A DNA stretch of 37,293 nt, taken from NCBI GenBank assembly GCA_016934695.1, contig JAFGSH010000071.1, forward strand, positions 1-37,293, read 5' to 3'. The position numbers were made by a program, and so were the translations under genes. Positions 1-8,426 of the stretch are shown here, piece after piece; within the stretch, counting starts at the first letter, position 1, and each line of letters opens with the position of its first letter. The notes below the pieces were generated by a model. The model did not search any database and was not told the DNA's origin. It saw only the letters and a program-made list of their open reading frames with translations. Source of the stretch: Deltaproteobacteria bacterium (GTDB lineage Bacteria; Desulfobacterota; Syntrophia; Syntrophales; UBA2210).

Positions 1-2535
1 GCCCGTATCTGACACTCCGCGACTGTTGCGGCTCTGGCAGAGTCGTTCGGACGCGGTGCGATGACCAATCACTGGATCGATATCCAGTACAGTGATTGTG
101 TGCTCATCATGGGAAGTAACGCGGCTTCCAACCACCCAATCTCATTCAAGTATGTGACCAAGGCTATGGAGAGCGGCGCGACGCTGATCAGTGTCGATCC
201 GCGGTTCACGCAGACCTCTTCGAAGGCCGACATTTACGCCCCCTTGAGATCAGGAACCGACATAGCGTTTCTGGGCGGCATGATCAACTATATCCTGGAG
301 AACAATCTGATCCAGGAGAAATACGTCAAACACTATACCAACGCTCCATTTCTGGTAAATCCCGACTTCACACTCCCCGGAGAGAACGACGGTGTTTTCT
401 CCGGTCTCCAAGGGACCAAATACGACAAATCTACGTGGGCCTTCCAGACGGATTTCAGGGGTGTCGTCAAAAGGGATATGAACCTGAGGGACCCCAGCTG
501 TGTCTATCAGCTCCTGAAGAAACACTATTCCCGGTACAATCTGGATATCGTGTCCCGGATCACCGGAACGCCGCAGGAAAAACTCCTCGAGGTGTATGAG
601 GCGTATGCGAAGACCGGTGCGGTTGGGAAGGCGGGGACGATCATGTATGCCATGGGGTGGACCCAGCATACGGTCGGCGTCCAGAATATCAGGGCGATGA
701 GCATCATCCAGCTCCTCCTGGGGAATATGGGAGTCGCCGGCGGCGGTGTCAACGCGCTTCGTGGCGAGTCCAACGTCCAGGGTTCCACCGATCACGCACT
801 GCTCTTCCACATCCTTCCCGGGTATCTGAAGACCCCGGTGGCTTCTCTGCCGACCCTGGCGGCGTACAACGCCAAGAACACGCCCACGACGGTAGAGCCG
901 AACAGCCTCAACTGGTGGAAGAACTACCCGAAGTATGTGGCAAGTTTCCTGCGGGCTCATTACGGCATGAACGCGACCCTGGAAGAGGCATACAGCTACC
1001 TGCCGAAGCTGGATGACGGCCAGAATTACTCGTGGCTGAGTCTCTTTGATGCTATGTATAAGGAAAAGCTTACCGGCTTCTTCTCGTGGGGGCAGAATCC
1101 CGCCTGCAGCGGGGCCAGCTCCAACAAGACCCGCCAGGCCATGACCAAACTCGACTGGATGGTCAACGTCAATATCTTCGACAACGAGACCGGCTCTTTC
1201 TGGAAAGGCCCCGGGATGGACCCGAAGAAGATCAAGACAGAGGTCTTCATGCTTCCCTGCTCCGCATCGATTGAAAAAGAGGGATCTATTATCAATAGCG
1301 GGCGCTGGATGCAGTGGCGGTACAAGGCGGTCGATTCTCCCGGCGTGGCCATGCCTGACGGAGAGATCATCTCGGAGCTTTTCTATAAGGTCAAGGAACT
1401 CTACGAGAAGGAAGGCGGTCCGCTGAAGGAGGCCATCACCAAGATGTCCTGGGATTATGGCCCCAAGGATGTCGATGGCACGGTCCGGCACCTGGACGTC
1501 CACTATATCGCCAAGGAGATCAACGGCTACTTCCTCGAGGACAAGGAGATCAACGGGACGCTGTACAAGAAGGGAACGCTGGTTCCCAGTTTCGCCTTCC
1601 TCCAGGATGACGGTTCCACCTCCTCCGGGAACTGGCTCTACTGTAATTCCTATACCGAGAAGGGAAACATGGCGGCCCGCCGGAGCAAGAAGGACGAATC
1701 CGGCATCGGCCTCTACCCTGAATGGGCGTGGTCCTGGCCGGTCAACCGGCGGATCATCTACAACGGCGCCTCCGTCGATCCGGAAACGGGGAAACCCTGG
1801 GACACGGAGCACCCGGTTATTATCTGGAACGGTTCCTCGTGGGTCGGCGATGTACCGGACGGCGTGGCAGCGCCGGGCGCCGGGCGGCCTCCCTTCATCA
1901 TGAAGCCCCAGGGTGTCGGTTCGATCTTCGGACCCGGACTGGCGGACGGCCCCTTCCCGGAGCACTATGAGCCGCTGGAATGCCCCATTGAGAAGAATAT
2001 ACTCTCTCCCCAGTTCGTCAATCCCACGATCAAACGGTGGGATGAAGAGGGGACGGGGACAGATGTGGACGCCCGGGCGACCTGCGATCCGCGGTTCCCC
2101 ATCGTCTGCTCGACCTATCGGGTGAGCGAGCACTGGCAGACCGGTCTCATGACGAGGTGGTGCCCGTGGCTGGCCGAGATGCAGCCCTCCATGTTCGTGG
2201 AGATCGGGATGGAGCTTGCGAAGAACAAGGGGATCAAAAACGGCGAGATCGTCACCGTGAAGTCGATCAGGGGACAGGTCGATGCCGTGGCGATCGTGAC
2301 GGACAGGTGGAAACCCTTCAACATCGACGGCAATACGATTCATGAGGTCGGGATCCCGTGGCACTACGGCTGGGTCACCACGAAGATGAGGGAATTCGTC
2401 CATGGCGACAAGAAACCGGAGGTCTTCACCTTCGGCGATTCCGCCAATATCGTGACCCCGTTCATCGGTGATGCCAATACCATGATCCCGGAGAGCAAGG
2501 CCTTCATGGTCAATGTCGAAAGGAAGGAGGTGTAA
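1..2535 (+). CDS. fdnG: Formate dehydrogenase-N/O catalytic (alpha) subunit, selenocysteine-containing, 5'-truncated
   Basis: Molybdenum (or tungsten) bis-MGD enzyme that oxidises formate to CO2 and passes electrons to the Fe-S subunit encoded next. The frame is open from base 1 except for a TGA at 10-12. The residues around that codon, ARI-U-HSATVAAL, then FGRGAMTNHW, match the selenocysteine site of E. coli FdnG (U196 followed by His). The 844 residues seen fit FdnG from about residue 193 to its C-terminus near 1015. The N-terminal Tat signal and first [4Fe-4S] cluster should lie left of the window. The C-terminal molybdopterin dinucleotide-binding domain (about window residues 690-844) is complete. 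The ATG at 61 is internal and is not a start. The gene ends 3 nt before the beta subunit; GGAGG at the 3' end serves that gene. Family assignment is secure; location on the periplasmic side is inferred from FDH-N relatives. Confidence 0.93.
10..45 (+). other. Selenocysteine UGA codon with downstream bacterial SECIS hairpin
   Basis: TGA at 10-12 is in frame with the formate dehydrogenase. Immediately downstream, CGACT (20-24) pairs perfectly with AGTCG (41-45). An upper helix TGC (27-29)/GCA (37-39) closes a GGCTCTG apical loop with exposed G and U. The spacing from the UGA and the GTTGC-to-CTG core align with the fdnG and fdhF SECIS elements of E. coli, which bind SelB. This predicts that the organism carries selA, selB, selC and selD elsewhere. 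Confidence 0.85.
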
Positions 2536-2538
2536 GCC

Positions 2539-3333
2539 ATGTCCGAGAAGATCAAACTGTGCGATCTTTCCAAGTGTACCGGCTGCCGGGGATGCCAGCT
2601 GGCGTGCAAGCAGTGGAACCAGCTCCCGGCGAAGCAGACCGTCAACTATGGCACCTATCAGAATCCGCCGGATCTCCAGCCGAACACCTGGAATATCATA
2701 CGATTCCAGGAAATATCCGACAACGGCACCGTCGACTGGCTGTTCAGGCATGATGCCTGTATGCACTGCACCGACGCGGCCTGTGTGAAGGTCTGCCCGA
2801 GCGGCGCCCTGTACCATACCAAGTACGGAACCGTCGCTCTCGACAGCGCGAAGTGTATCGGCTGCAAGGAATGCGTCTTTGCGTGCCCCTTCGAGGTGCC
2901 TAAATACGATCCCGAGACCGACAAGATCCTCAAGTGCGACATGTGTTATTCCCGGATCGACAACGCGATGATCCCGGCCTGTGTCAAGGCCTGTCCCACC
3001 GGTGCCCTGCGCTTCGGTGACAAGGATGAGATGCTGAAAATCGCATATGCGCGGGCCAAGGAACTGGGCGGCGACGCCTCTGTCTACGGAGACACCTTCG
3101 TGGATGGAACGCACATGATATACGTCCTTCCGAGAAAGGCCGGCGTCTATGACAGGCTTCCGGAGAAACCGAGGATCCCCTTCTCCGTCATCGCCTGGAA
3201 GGACTGGCTCAAGCCGCTCAGCCTGCTTGCGGCCGGCGGTGTCATTGGAGGAGCCTTCCTGCATTACATCCTCCACGGTCCCAAGGATACCAGCGGTGAT
3301 GGGGATCAGGTTGGCAAGGAAGGAGGCGAATAA
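2539..3333 (+). CDS. fdnH: Formate dehydrogenase-N/O iron-sulfur (beta) subunit
   Basis: Electron-transfer subunit linking the catalytic subunit to cytochrome b. The 264 residues hold sixteen cysteines in four ferredoxin-type groups: C13/16/19/23, C74/77/82/86, C106/109/112/116 and C133/136/148/152, enough for four [4Fe-4S] clusters. A single hydrophobic helix at about 226-245 would anchor it in the membrane, as in E. coli FdnH (294 aa). A strong AGGAGG-type ribosome site lies 8 nt before the ATG, at the end of the alpha subunit gene. The next gene starts 1 nt after the stop, so the three subunits are translated from one message. Confidence 0.92.
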   Translation: MSEKIKLCDLSKCTGCRGCQLACKQWNQLPAKQTVNYGTYQNPPDLQPNTWNIIRFQEISDNGTVDWLFRHDACMHCTDAACVKVCPSGALYHTKYGTVALDSAKCIGCKECVFACPFEVPKYDPETDKILKCDMCYSRIDNAMIPACVKACPTGALRFGDKDEMLKIAYARAKELGGDASVYGDTFVDGTHMIYVLPRKAGVYDRLPEKPRIPFSVIAWKDWLKPLSLLAAGGVIGGAFLHYILHGPKDTSGDGDQVGKEGGE

Positions 3334-3334
3334 G

Positions 3335-3973
3335 ATGAAAAAAGGAATGATAAAGGCGTCTGACGGTTTTGAACGGATCGTGCACTGGTGGATGGCCATC
3401 TCCTGCCTGATCCTGATGATTTCGGGCCTGGGGATGATGTTCCATTCGTTCAATTTCCTCGCGGTTCCGGTCGGGGGCTTGAAGAATCTGAAGCTGATCC
3501 ACAACTTCTCGGGGTTGGTGTTTATCCCGGCGCTCCTCTTTGCTATACTGATATGGTGGAAAGAGGCGGGTATATTCAAGTTTCCCGAGGATCTGGAATG
3601 GATCAAGGTGGCGGGCGGGTACCTCTGGCACGTCGACAAGGTCCCCGAGACGGGGAAGTACAACCCCGGGCAGAAGGCCTTCTTCTGGGCAGTGGCATTC
3701 TTCGGGGTGATTATGATCGTCACCGGGCTGGTTATGTGGTTCCCGCTGGGGCTCCCGGTGGATCTGGTGCGGTGGATGTATCCCCTGCACGCTCTCGGGT
3801 TTCTGGTGATCTTTCCCTTCTTCTTTATCCACCTCTACCTGGGCACCGTCGGTGTCCCCGGTTCCGTGTCCGCCATCCTGACGGGGTGGGTCACACGGTC
3901 CTGGGCGGAGAAACAGTGCCCGAAATGGCTCAGGGAGATGGAGGAATCTGGAAAGCTGGAGGTTTCGGAATAG
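3335..3973 (+). CDS. fdnI: Formate dehydrogenase-N/O cytochrome b556 (gamma) subunit
   Basis: Integral membrane dihaem cytochrome b that passes electrons from the Fe-S subunit to the quinone pool. The 212-aa product has four hydrophobic helices (about 18-38, 55-75, 116-137, 150-172). Histidines H17, H56, H152 and H166 align in spacing with the haem ligands H18, H57, H155 and H169 of E. coli FdnI. The ATG at 3335 has AAGGAGG 7-8 nt upstream. An in-frame upstream extension to 3149 lies wholly inside fdnH and has no homology, so it is not used. The gene ends the fdnGHI operon; terminator-like hairpins follow. Confidence 0.92.
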   Translation: MKKGMIKASDGFERIVHWWMAISCLILMISGLGMMFHSFNFLAVPVGGLKNLKLIHNFSGLVFIPALLFAILIWWKEAGIFKFPEDLEWIKVAGGYLWHVDKVPETGKYNPGQKAFFWAVAFFGVIMIVTGLVMWFPLGLPVDLVRWMYPLHALGFLVIFPFFFIHLYLGTVGVPGSVSAILTGWVTRSWAEKQCPKWLREMEESGKLEVSE

Positions 3974-3980
3974 GAACATA

Positions 3981-4001
3981 CTTCACGCCTCCGGCGTGAA
4001 G
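3981..4001 (+). other. Perfect 9-bp hairpin after fdnI
   Basis: CTTCACGCC and GGCGTGAAG are exact inverted repeats around a TCC loop, 7 nt after the fdnI stop. No T-run follows directly. It probably protects the 3' end of the fdnGHI mRNA or assists the terminator just downstream. Confidence 0.5.
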
Positions 4002-4016
4002 CGCTCTTGCAGAGAG

Positions 4017-4049
4017 GGGGCCTGTTTCATGAGAACAGGCCCCTTTTTT
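4017..4049 (+). terminator. Rho-independent terminator of the fdnGHI operon
   Basis: GGGGCCTGTT (4017-4026) pairs with AACAGGCCCC (4034-4043), a perfect 10-bp GC-rich stem with a 7-nt loop. Six T residues follow directly (4044-4049). This is a textbook intrinsic terminator and separates fdnGHI from fdhE. Confidence 0.85.
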
Positions 4050-4066
4050 GCCGGGACAAGAATTGC

Positions 4067-4095
4067 TTGAATTTGTCGGGAAAAGCATATATAGG
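4067..4095 (+). promoter_or_regulatory. Candidate sigma70-type promoter for fdhE
   Basis: TTGAAT (4067-4072) and TATAGG (4090-4095) are 17 nt apart, with four of six consensus matches each, between the fdnI terminator and the fdhE start at 4132. An overlapping TATATA at 4088 is an alternative -10. Assigned by pattern only. Confidence 0.35.
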
Positions 4096-4131
4096 GGTGC
4101 TTCATTTGAAAACCCCACACGAGGTGAATCA

Positions 4132-4965
4132 ATGGCACAGGTCTTGAGTGATACCCTGCAGATGATTGACGGGTACAAACATATGAATCCTCATTATGAG
4201 GAATTGCTCGACATCCTTGAGGAGGTCCTGATCCTGCGGGAAGAGTACCGCCGCAAGGTTACGGGGGATATCTTCAACGTGGACGAGTCGCTGATAGAGA
4301 AAAAGGTTGCCGGCGGGCTCCCCCTCGTTGATTTCCCCGGAGGTACCTTCGATCTCGAAGAACCGAAGAAATACTTCATCGCCCTCCTCGAGATCGCCCA
4401 GAAAAGGGCACTGGAAGAAACGGGCGACATCATACGAAGGATCAATTCCGGCGCGCTCGACTACGGAGAGATGGTCCGCGCATCTTTCCTCCTCCAACAG
4501 GATATAGAGGTTTCGGATGAGAGCGAAGAAGGCGTCTTCGATCTGCTGGGATTTCTTGTTGAGGAGAGCCTGCGGCCGGCGCTGGAGTTCCTCTCTGAAA
4601 AGTACCGGGACACCATTACCGGATCGAAATGGTCCGAAGGTTACTGTCCCATATGCGGCAGGGAGCCGAAGATATCGGAGCTCAGAGGAGAAGGAGGCAA
4701 GAGGTTTCTCTTCTGCGGCCAGTGCGGGTTCGAGTGGCAGTTCAAGCGCATCCGATGCCCCTTCTGCGGAAATGAGGACCAGCAGACCCTTGCCTACTTC
4801 ACCATCGAGGACGAGGAGAAGTACCGGGTCGATGTATGCAACGTCTGCAACAAATATATCAAAGCGGTCGACTTCAGAAAAATGGAAAAGACACCCAACC
4901 TGGATGTAGAGGATATCGCAACCCTGCATCTGGATATCCTTGCCGATGAAGAGGGATACGATTGA
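4132..4965 (+). CDS. fdhE: Formate dehydrogenase accessory protein FdhE
   Basis: Cytoplasmic chaperone needed for maturation of respiratory formate dehydrogenases; E. coli FdhE is a rubredoxin-like iron protein that binds the catalytic subunit. The 277-aa product has the family's four CxxC pairs in the C-terminal half: C172/175, C195/198, C209/212 and C236/239. The ATG at 4132 is preceded by GAGGTG at good spacing. A TTG extension to 4048 would begin inside the fdnI terminator and is rejected. It follows fdnGHI, its presumed client, but behind a terminator, so its expression is probably independent. Its stop overlaps a TTG that could extend nth. Confidence 0.92.
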   Translation: MAQVLSDTLQMIDGYKHMNPHYEELLDILEEVLILREEYRRKVTGDIFNVDESLIEKKVAGGLPLVDFPGGTFDLEEPKKYFIALLEIAQKRALEETGDIIRRINSGALDYGEMVRASFLLQQDIEVSDESEEGVFDLLGFLVEESLRPALEFLSEKYRDTITGSKWSEGYCPICGREPKISELRGEGGKRFLFCGQCGFEWQFKRIRCPFCGNEDQQTLAYFTIEDEEKYRVDVCNVCNKYIKAVDFRKMEKTPNLDVEDIATLHLDILADEEGYD

Positions 4966-5021
4966 GATATTTCCGGCGGCCGGTATCCGGGGAAATTACC
5001 GGCCGCCGATCAGCATGGCCT

Positions 5022-5678
5022 ATGAGAGATTCCGATATAACGGTTGTTATCGAAGCCATCAGACAAACCATCGCAGCGAACAAGCTTCCCATTGTCTCAG
5101 AACTTGCTGAAAGAAAAGGCTCTCCCTTTGAGATCCTCATCTCGACGCTCCTCAGTCTGAGGACCAAGGATGAGGTGACCGAGGCGGCCAGCCAAAGGCT
5201 CTTCACATTGGCTTCAACCCCCGAGGAGATGTTGAGACTCTCACCGGATCGGATCGCCGCGACCATCTATCCGGTGGGTTTCTACCGCAACAAGGCTCGG
5301 ACGATCCTGTATGTCTGCCGCGAACTGGTGGATCGATTCGACTCCCGCGTGCCAGACAGTATCGACGAACTGCTCTCGCTCAAGGGGGTGGGGAGAAAGA
5401 CCGCCAATCTGGTCGTCACGCTGGGATACGGGGGAGAGGGAATATGCGTGGATACGCACGTCCACCGGATCTCGAACCGCCTGGGCTACGTCGCAACAAA
5501 GACACCGGACGAGACGGAATACGCCCTGCGGGCAAAACTCCCCCGGGAGTACTGGATACAGTACAATACCCTCATGGTGGCATTCGGGAGGGCTACCTGT
5601 CGGCCCGTCTCACCCCTGTGCAGTCAGTGCCCCGTCTACGGATTATGTGAGAGGGTGGGGGTGAGGCGACACCGATAG
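5022..5678 (+). CDS. nth: Endonuclease III (base-excision DNA glycosylase/AP lyase)
   Basis: Removes oxidised pyrimidines from DNA and nicks the abasic site. The 218-aa product shows the helix-hairpin-helix motif LKGVGRKTA with the catalytic Lys126, the catalytic Asp144 in VDTH, and the C-terminal [4Fe-4S] loop C193-x6-C200-x2-C203-x5-C209. The ATG at 5022 matches the usual N-terminus of the family. An in-frame TTG at 4962, overlapping the fdhE stop, would add 20 residues not expected in Nth, but the ribosome site before 5022 is weak, so the start is somewhat uncertain. Co-transcription with fdhE is likely from the 56-nt gap. Confidence 0.92.
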   Translation: MRDSDITVVIEAIRQTIAANKLPIVSELAERKGSPFEILISTLLSLRTKDEVTEAASQRLFTLASTPEEMLRLSPDRIAATIYPVGFYRNKARTILYVCRELVDRFDSRVPDSIDELLSLKGVGRKTANLVVTLGYGGEGICVDTHVHRISNRLGYVATKTPDETEYALRAKLPREYWIQYNTLMVAFGRATCRPVSPLCSQCPVYGLCERVGVRRHR

Positions 5679-5696
5679 CGGGACCGCCCCCGGGCC

Positions 5697-5717
5697 GGAG
5701 ATGACGGTTGCATCTCC
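5697..5717. other. 7-bp hairpin between convergent genes
   Basis: GGAGATG (5697-5703) and CATCTCC (5711-5717) are perfect inverted repeats with a 7-nt loop, between the nth stop and the end of the opposing small gene. There is no T-tract on either strand, so terminator function is uncertain. Confidence 0.35.
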
Positions 5718-5728
5718 CCGGAGGAATC

Positions 5729-6037
5729 TTACAGTTGTATGTTTCTTGCTTCCTGCGCACTACCGGCAAGATAAAACCTGCCGTCATCGGTCGTGCCGAC
5801 TATCTCCCTGTGGATCAGGTATTGGAGCGCCTGGGGCTTGTAGTCTCTCAGGCCGATATGGAACATGCCCTTTTTTTGAGCATATGGGAGCGCAACGGCA
5901 GACGCGGGGGAGTGAGCTCGTCTCCCATCGAGGTCTCTGATGATGGTCATGCAGGTACGTTTTGTCCTCCACATGACACCCCACTGGGTCAGCAGATAGG
6001 CCGCTATCAGAATGACAACGAGGGATATGATTTTCAT
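5729..6037 (-). CDS. Small membrane-anchored hypothetical protein
   Basis: I cannot assign a named family. The 102-aa product starts with one hydrophobic helix (about residues 3-20) followed by a basic segment (RTKR), predicting an N-in anchor with a cytoplasmic or surface-associated domain of about 75 residues. That domain contains RDYKPQALQYLIHREIVG and then DDGRFYL, a pattern that looks like a small winged-helix-type tail. It lies 54 nt downstream of the CysK-CysRS fusion on the same strand and may be co-transcribed with it. No clear ribosome site precedes the ATG. The protein-like composition and placement favour a real gene; function is unknown. Confidence 0.65.
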   Translation of the reverse strand: MKIISLVVILIAAYLLTQWGVMWRTKRTCMTIIRDLDGRRAHSPASAVALPYAQKKGMFHIGLRDYKPQALQYLIHREIVGTTDDGRFYLAGSAQEARNIQL

Positions 6038-6091
6038 CAGGATACCGTTTCAATCTGCCCAAAGGGAAAGACGGATTCTGGATCAACTGTG

Positions 6092-8401
6092 TTACTGCAA
6101 AGTCCAGGTCGTCCCTTCCGGTGTGTCGTGAACGAGGATTCCCAATGCCTGGAGCTCCCGGCGCAGCCGGTCGGATTCCTCCCAGTTGCCGTCCGCTCTG
6201 GCTTTTGTCCTCTTTTGCATCAGCCGTGAGGCCTGCTCGCTGAGCGCCTTTTCCTCAAAATCCATGACACGCAGGACGGAGTTGATCCGCTGCATGGTAT
6301 CGAGGATCAGGTCCCGTTGCCGGGCGTCAAGCCGGTTGGCCGCCAGGGGGATATTGATCTTTCTGACAAATTCGAAGAGGGAGGCGAGGGCCCCCGATAT
6401 GTTGAGATCGTCGTCCATGGCCTCGACGAATCCCTTCCTGACGTCATAGATAAACTGCTCGGTCTCCCCGTAACCGTCTCCCGGGGTGAATCGCAACAGC
6501 CTCTGTATGAAGGTGTTGAGTCTCTTGACCGTGTTGCAGGCAGTGTCCAATGCCCCGAATGAAAAGGCCAGGGGTTTCCGGTAGTGAGAACTGAGGAGGA
6601 AGTATCTGATCTCCCGCCCGGTGTACCCCCTCTCTTCGAGGTCGGCCATGGAGAAGAAGTTGTTCAGGGAACGCGACATCTTCTTGCCGTCCAGCATGAC
6701 GAGCTCGGAGGCGAGCCAGTAGTTCGCGATATTTTTCCCCGTGGCGGCCTTCCCGATCGCCATCACGTTCTCGCAGTGCGGGAAGATGATGTCGGCGCCG
6801 CTCAGGTAGATGTCAAAGGACTCCCCCAGGTATTTCATGGAGAGGGCCGCGCATTCGAGATGCCAGCCCGGTCTCACGTTTCCCCACCTGGTCTTGAAGT
6901 AGATACCCTCCTTCAGCTCCGTCAGGGTTGACCGCTTGAGGAGATTGAAATCGACGGGGCTGTCCTTCGCGTAATCATCCTGGTCGACCGTCCGGGAGTG
7001 GCGCACCTGTGCCAGGTCTATGTTCGATAAGGCCCCGTAACCGTCGAGGCGCGATATGTCGAAATAAACGGACCGCAGTTTTTCGTATGCGTACCCCTTC
7101 TCCACAAGCCGCTCCGCCAGCTGTATCATCGAATCGACGTTCTCGCTCGCCGTCGGATAGATGCCTTCGTGGTTGATGCTGAGTTTATCCAGATCGTTGA
7201 AGAATGCCTCCATATGTCCGCGGGTGAACTCACGGATGTTCATGCCGGCCTTCTCTGCGCCTCGCACAGACCGGTCCGCCAGGTCTATGATGTTGGAGAT
7301 GTGTTTGACTCTGTATCCCTTGAACTCCAGGTAGCGGGCGATCATGTCCGCCACGATGAAGCGGCGGTACGTCCCGATATGCGGGACCTCGTGCATGGTC
7401 GGACCGCATGAATGCATCAGGATCTGGTCGCTGTTGAGCGGTTTGAAGGATTCCTTGGTCCGGGTGAGCGTGTTGTACAGGTGGAGCGAGACCTCTTCTT
7501 GGTCCGAAAAGAGGGGTGTGCTGAGGTACCGCTCCCCGCCGTCGGGGAAGATGACCACGATCACCCCTTCTTCCATCTCCCGCGCCTTTTCGAGGGCCAC
7601 ATGCATAGCAGCGCCGGAGCTCATCCCCACGAAGAGCCCCTCGGAGCGGGCCAGAGCTCTTGCCATTTCGAAGGCGTCTTCGTCCAGGATGTTGATCTTT
7701 TCGTCGAGGCGGCTTTTTTCGAAGATACCGGGGCGATATGACTCCTGCATATTCTTGAGCCCCTGTATCTTATGGTGGAGATAGGGCTCTACGCCTATGA
7801 TTCTGATATCCTTGTTGTATTTCTTGAGCCTCCGGGAGATTCCCATGGCCGTCCCGGATGTCCCCAGGGTGGTCACCACCATGGTAACCGTCCCGCCCGT
7901 CTGCTGCCAGATCTCTTCCGCCGTCCCATAGTAGTGGGCCAGCGCGTTGTCTTCGGTGTTGAACTGGTCGGTGGCGAAGTATCGCTCCGGCTCCTCGCGG
8001 AGCATCTCGTACGCCACCTCGATCGCGCCGTCGGTCCCGAGCTCGGCCGGTGTGAGGCGAAGTTGAGCACCCATGGCTCTCAGTATCTTCTTGCGTTCTT
8101 CGCTCGCCGATTCGGGCATGGTCAGGGTCAGTTTGTATCCCTTGACCGCCGCGACCAGGGCGAGGCCGATGCCGGTGTTGCCGCTGGTGGCTTCCAGGAT
8201 GGTCTTCTCCGGGGTAAGATCGCCGCGCTCCTCGGCCCTCTCTATCATGTAGAGCGCGGTCCGGTCCTTGATCGACCCTCCGGGGTTGGCTCCCTCCAGC
8301 TTGGCGTAGATCGTGATGTTTTTATTGGGATTCAGTCGACGAATCTCGACGAGAGGGGTATTCCCTATCAGATCCAGGATGTTGTTGTAGCGTTTTCCCA
8401 T
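6092..8401 (-). CDS. Fusion of cysteine synthase (N-terminal) and cysteinyl-tRNA synthetase-like domain (C-terminal)
   Basis: A 769-aa single frame with two complete enzymes. Residues 1-300 are a PLP-dependent O-acetylserine sulfhydrylase (CysK/CysM): PLP lysine K45 in GGSIKDR, substrate loop TSGNTG (72-77), phosphate loop GTSGT (180-184) and C-terminal SSGAA (261-265). Residues from about 307 to 769 align along the whole of E. coli CysRS (461 aa), ending in GTTW. The synthetase half is altered at key sites: HIGH is HIGT (341-344), KMSKS is KMSRS (574-578), and of the zinc ligands C28, C209, H234 and E238 the first three are kept (C332, C517, H542) but E238 is V546, with a Cys (C543) next to H542. 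The Trp before the second Cys ligand is kept. It could channel new cysteine onto tRNA or be a CysRS paralogue with another acceptor. It is 25 nt downstream of a DUF1178 gene. Confidence 0.95.
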   Translation of the reverse strand: MGKRYNNILDLIGNTPLVEIRRLNPNKNITIYAKLEGANPGGSIKDRTALYMIERAEERGDLTPEKTILEATSGNTGIGLALVAAVKGYKLTLTMPESASEERKKILRAMGAQLRLTPAELGTDGAIEVAYEMLREEPERYFATDQFNTEDNALAHYYGTAEEIWQQTGGTVTMVVTTLGTSGTAMGISRRLKKYNKDIRIIGVEPYLHHKIQGLKNMQESYRPGIFEKSRLDEKINILDEDAFEMARALARSEGLFVGMSSGAAMHVALEKAREMEEGVIVVIFPDGGERYLSTPLFSDQEEVSLHLYNTLTRTKESFKPLNSDQILMHSCGPTMHEVPHIGTYRRFIVADMIARYLEFKGYRVKHISNIIDLADRSVRGAEKAGMNIREFTRGHMEAFFNDLDKLSINHEGIYPTASENVDSMIQLAERLVEKGYAYEKLRSVYFDISRLDGYGALSNIDLAQVRHSRTVDQDDYAKDSPVDFNLLKRSTLTELKEGIYFKTRWGNVRPGWHLECAALSMKYLGESFDIYLSGADIIFPHCENVMAIGKAATGKNIANYWLASELVMLDGKKMSRSLNNFFSMADLEERGYTGREIRYFLLSSHYRKPLAFSFGALDTACNTVKRLNTFIQRLLRFTPGDGYGETEQFIYDVRKGFVEAMDDDLNISGALASLFEFVRKINIPLAANRLDARQRDLILDTMQRINSVLRVMDFEEKALSEQASRLMQKRTKARADGNWEESDRLRRELQALGILVHDTPEGTTWTLQ

Positions 8402-8426
8402 GGGAAGAACTCCGATTGCGTCGGAG

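Noticed and set aside
61..2535. ATG at 61 as the start of the formate dehydrogenase gene
   Set aside because: Homology continues upstream across the TGA at 10-12, which is the selenocysteine codon. The apparent start is an internal methionine.
250..3723. A 1157-codon open frame on the minus strand opposite the formate dehydrogenase genes
   Set aside because: It lies antisense to three clearly identified fdn genes, has low-complexity Arg/Asp/Gly/His-rich composition, no motif and no ribosome site. It arises from codon bias on the coding strand.
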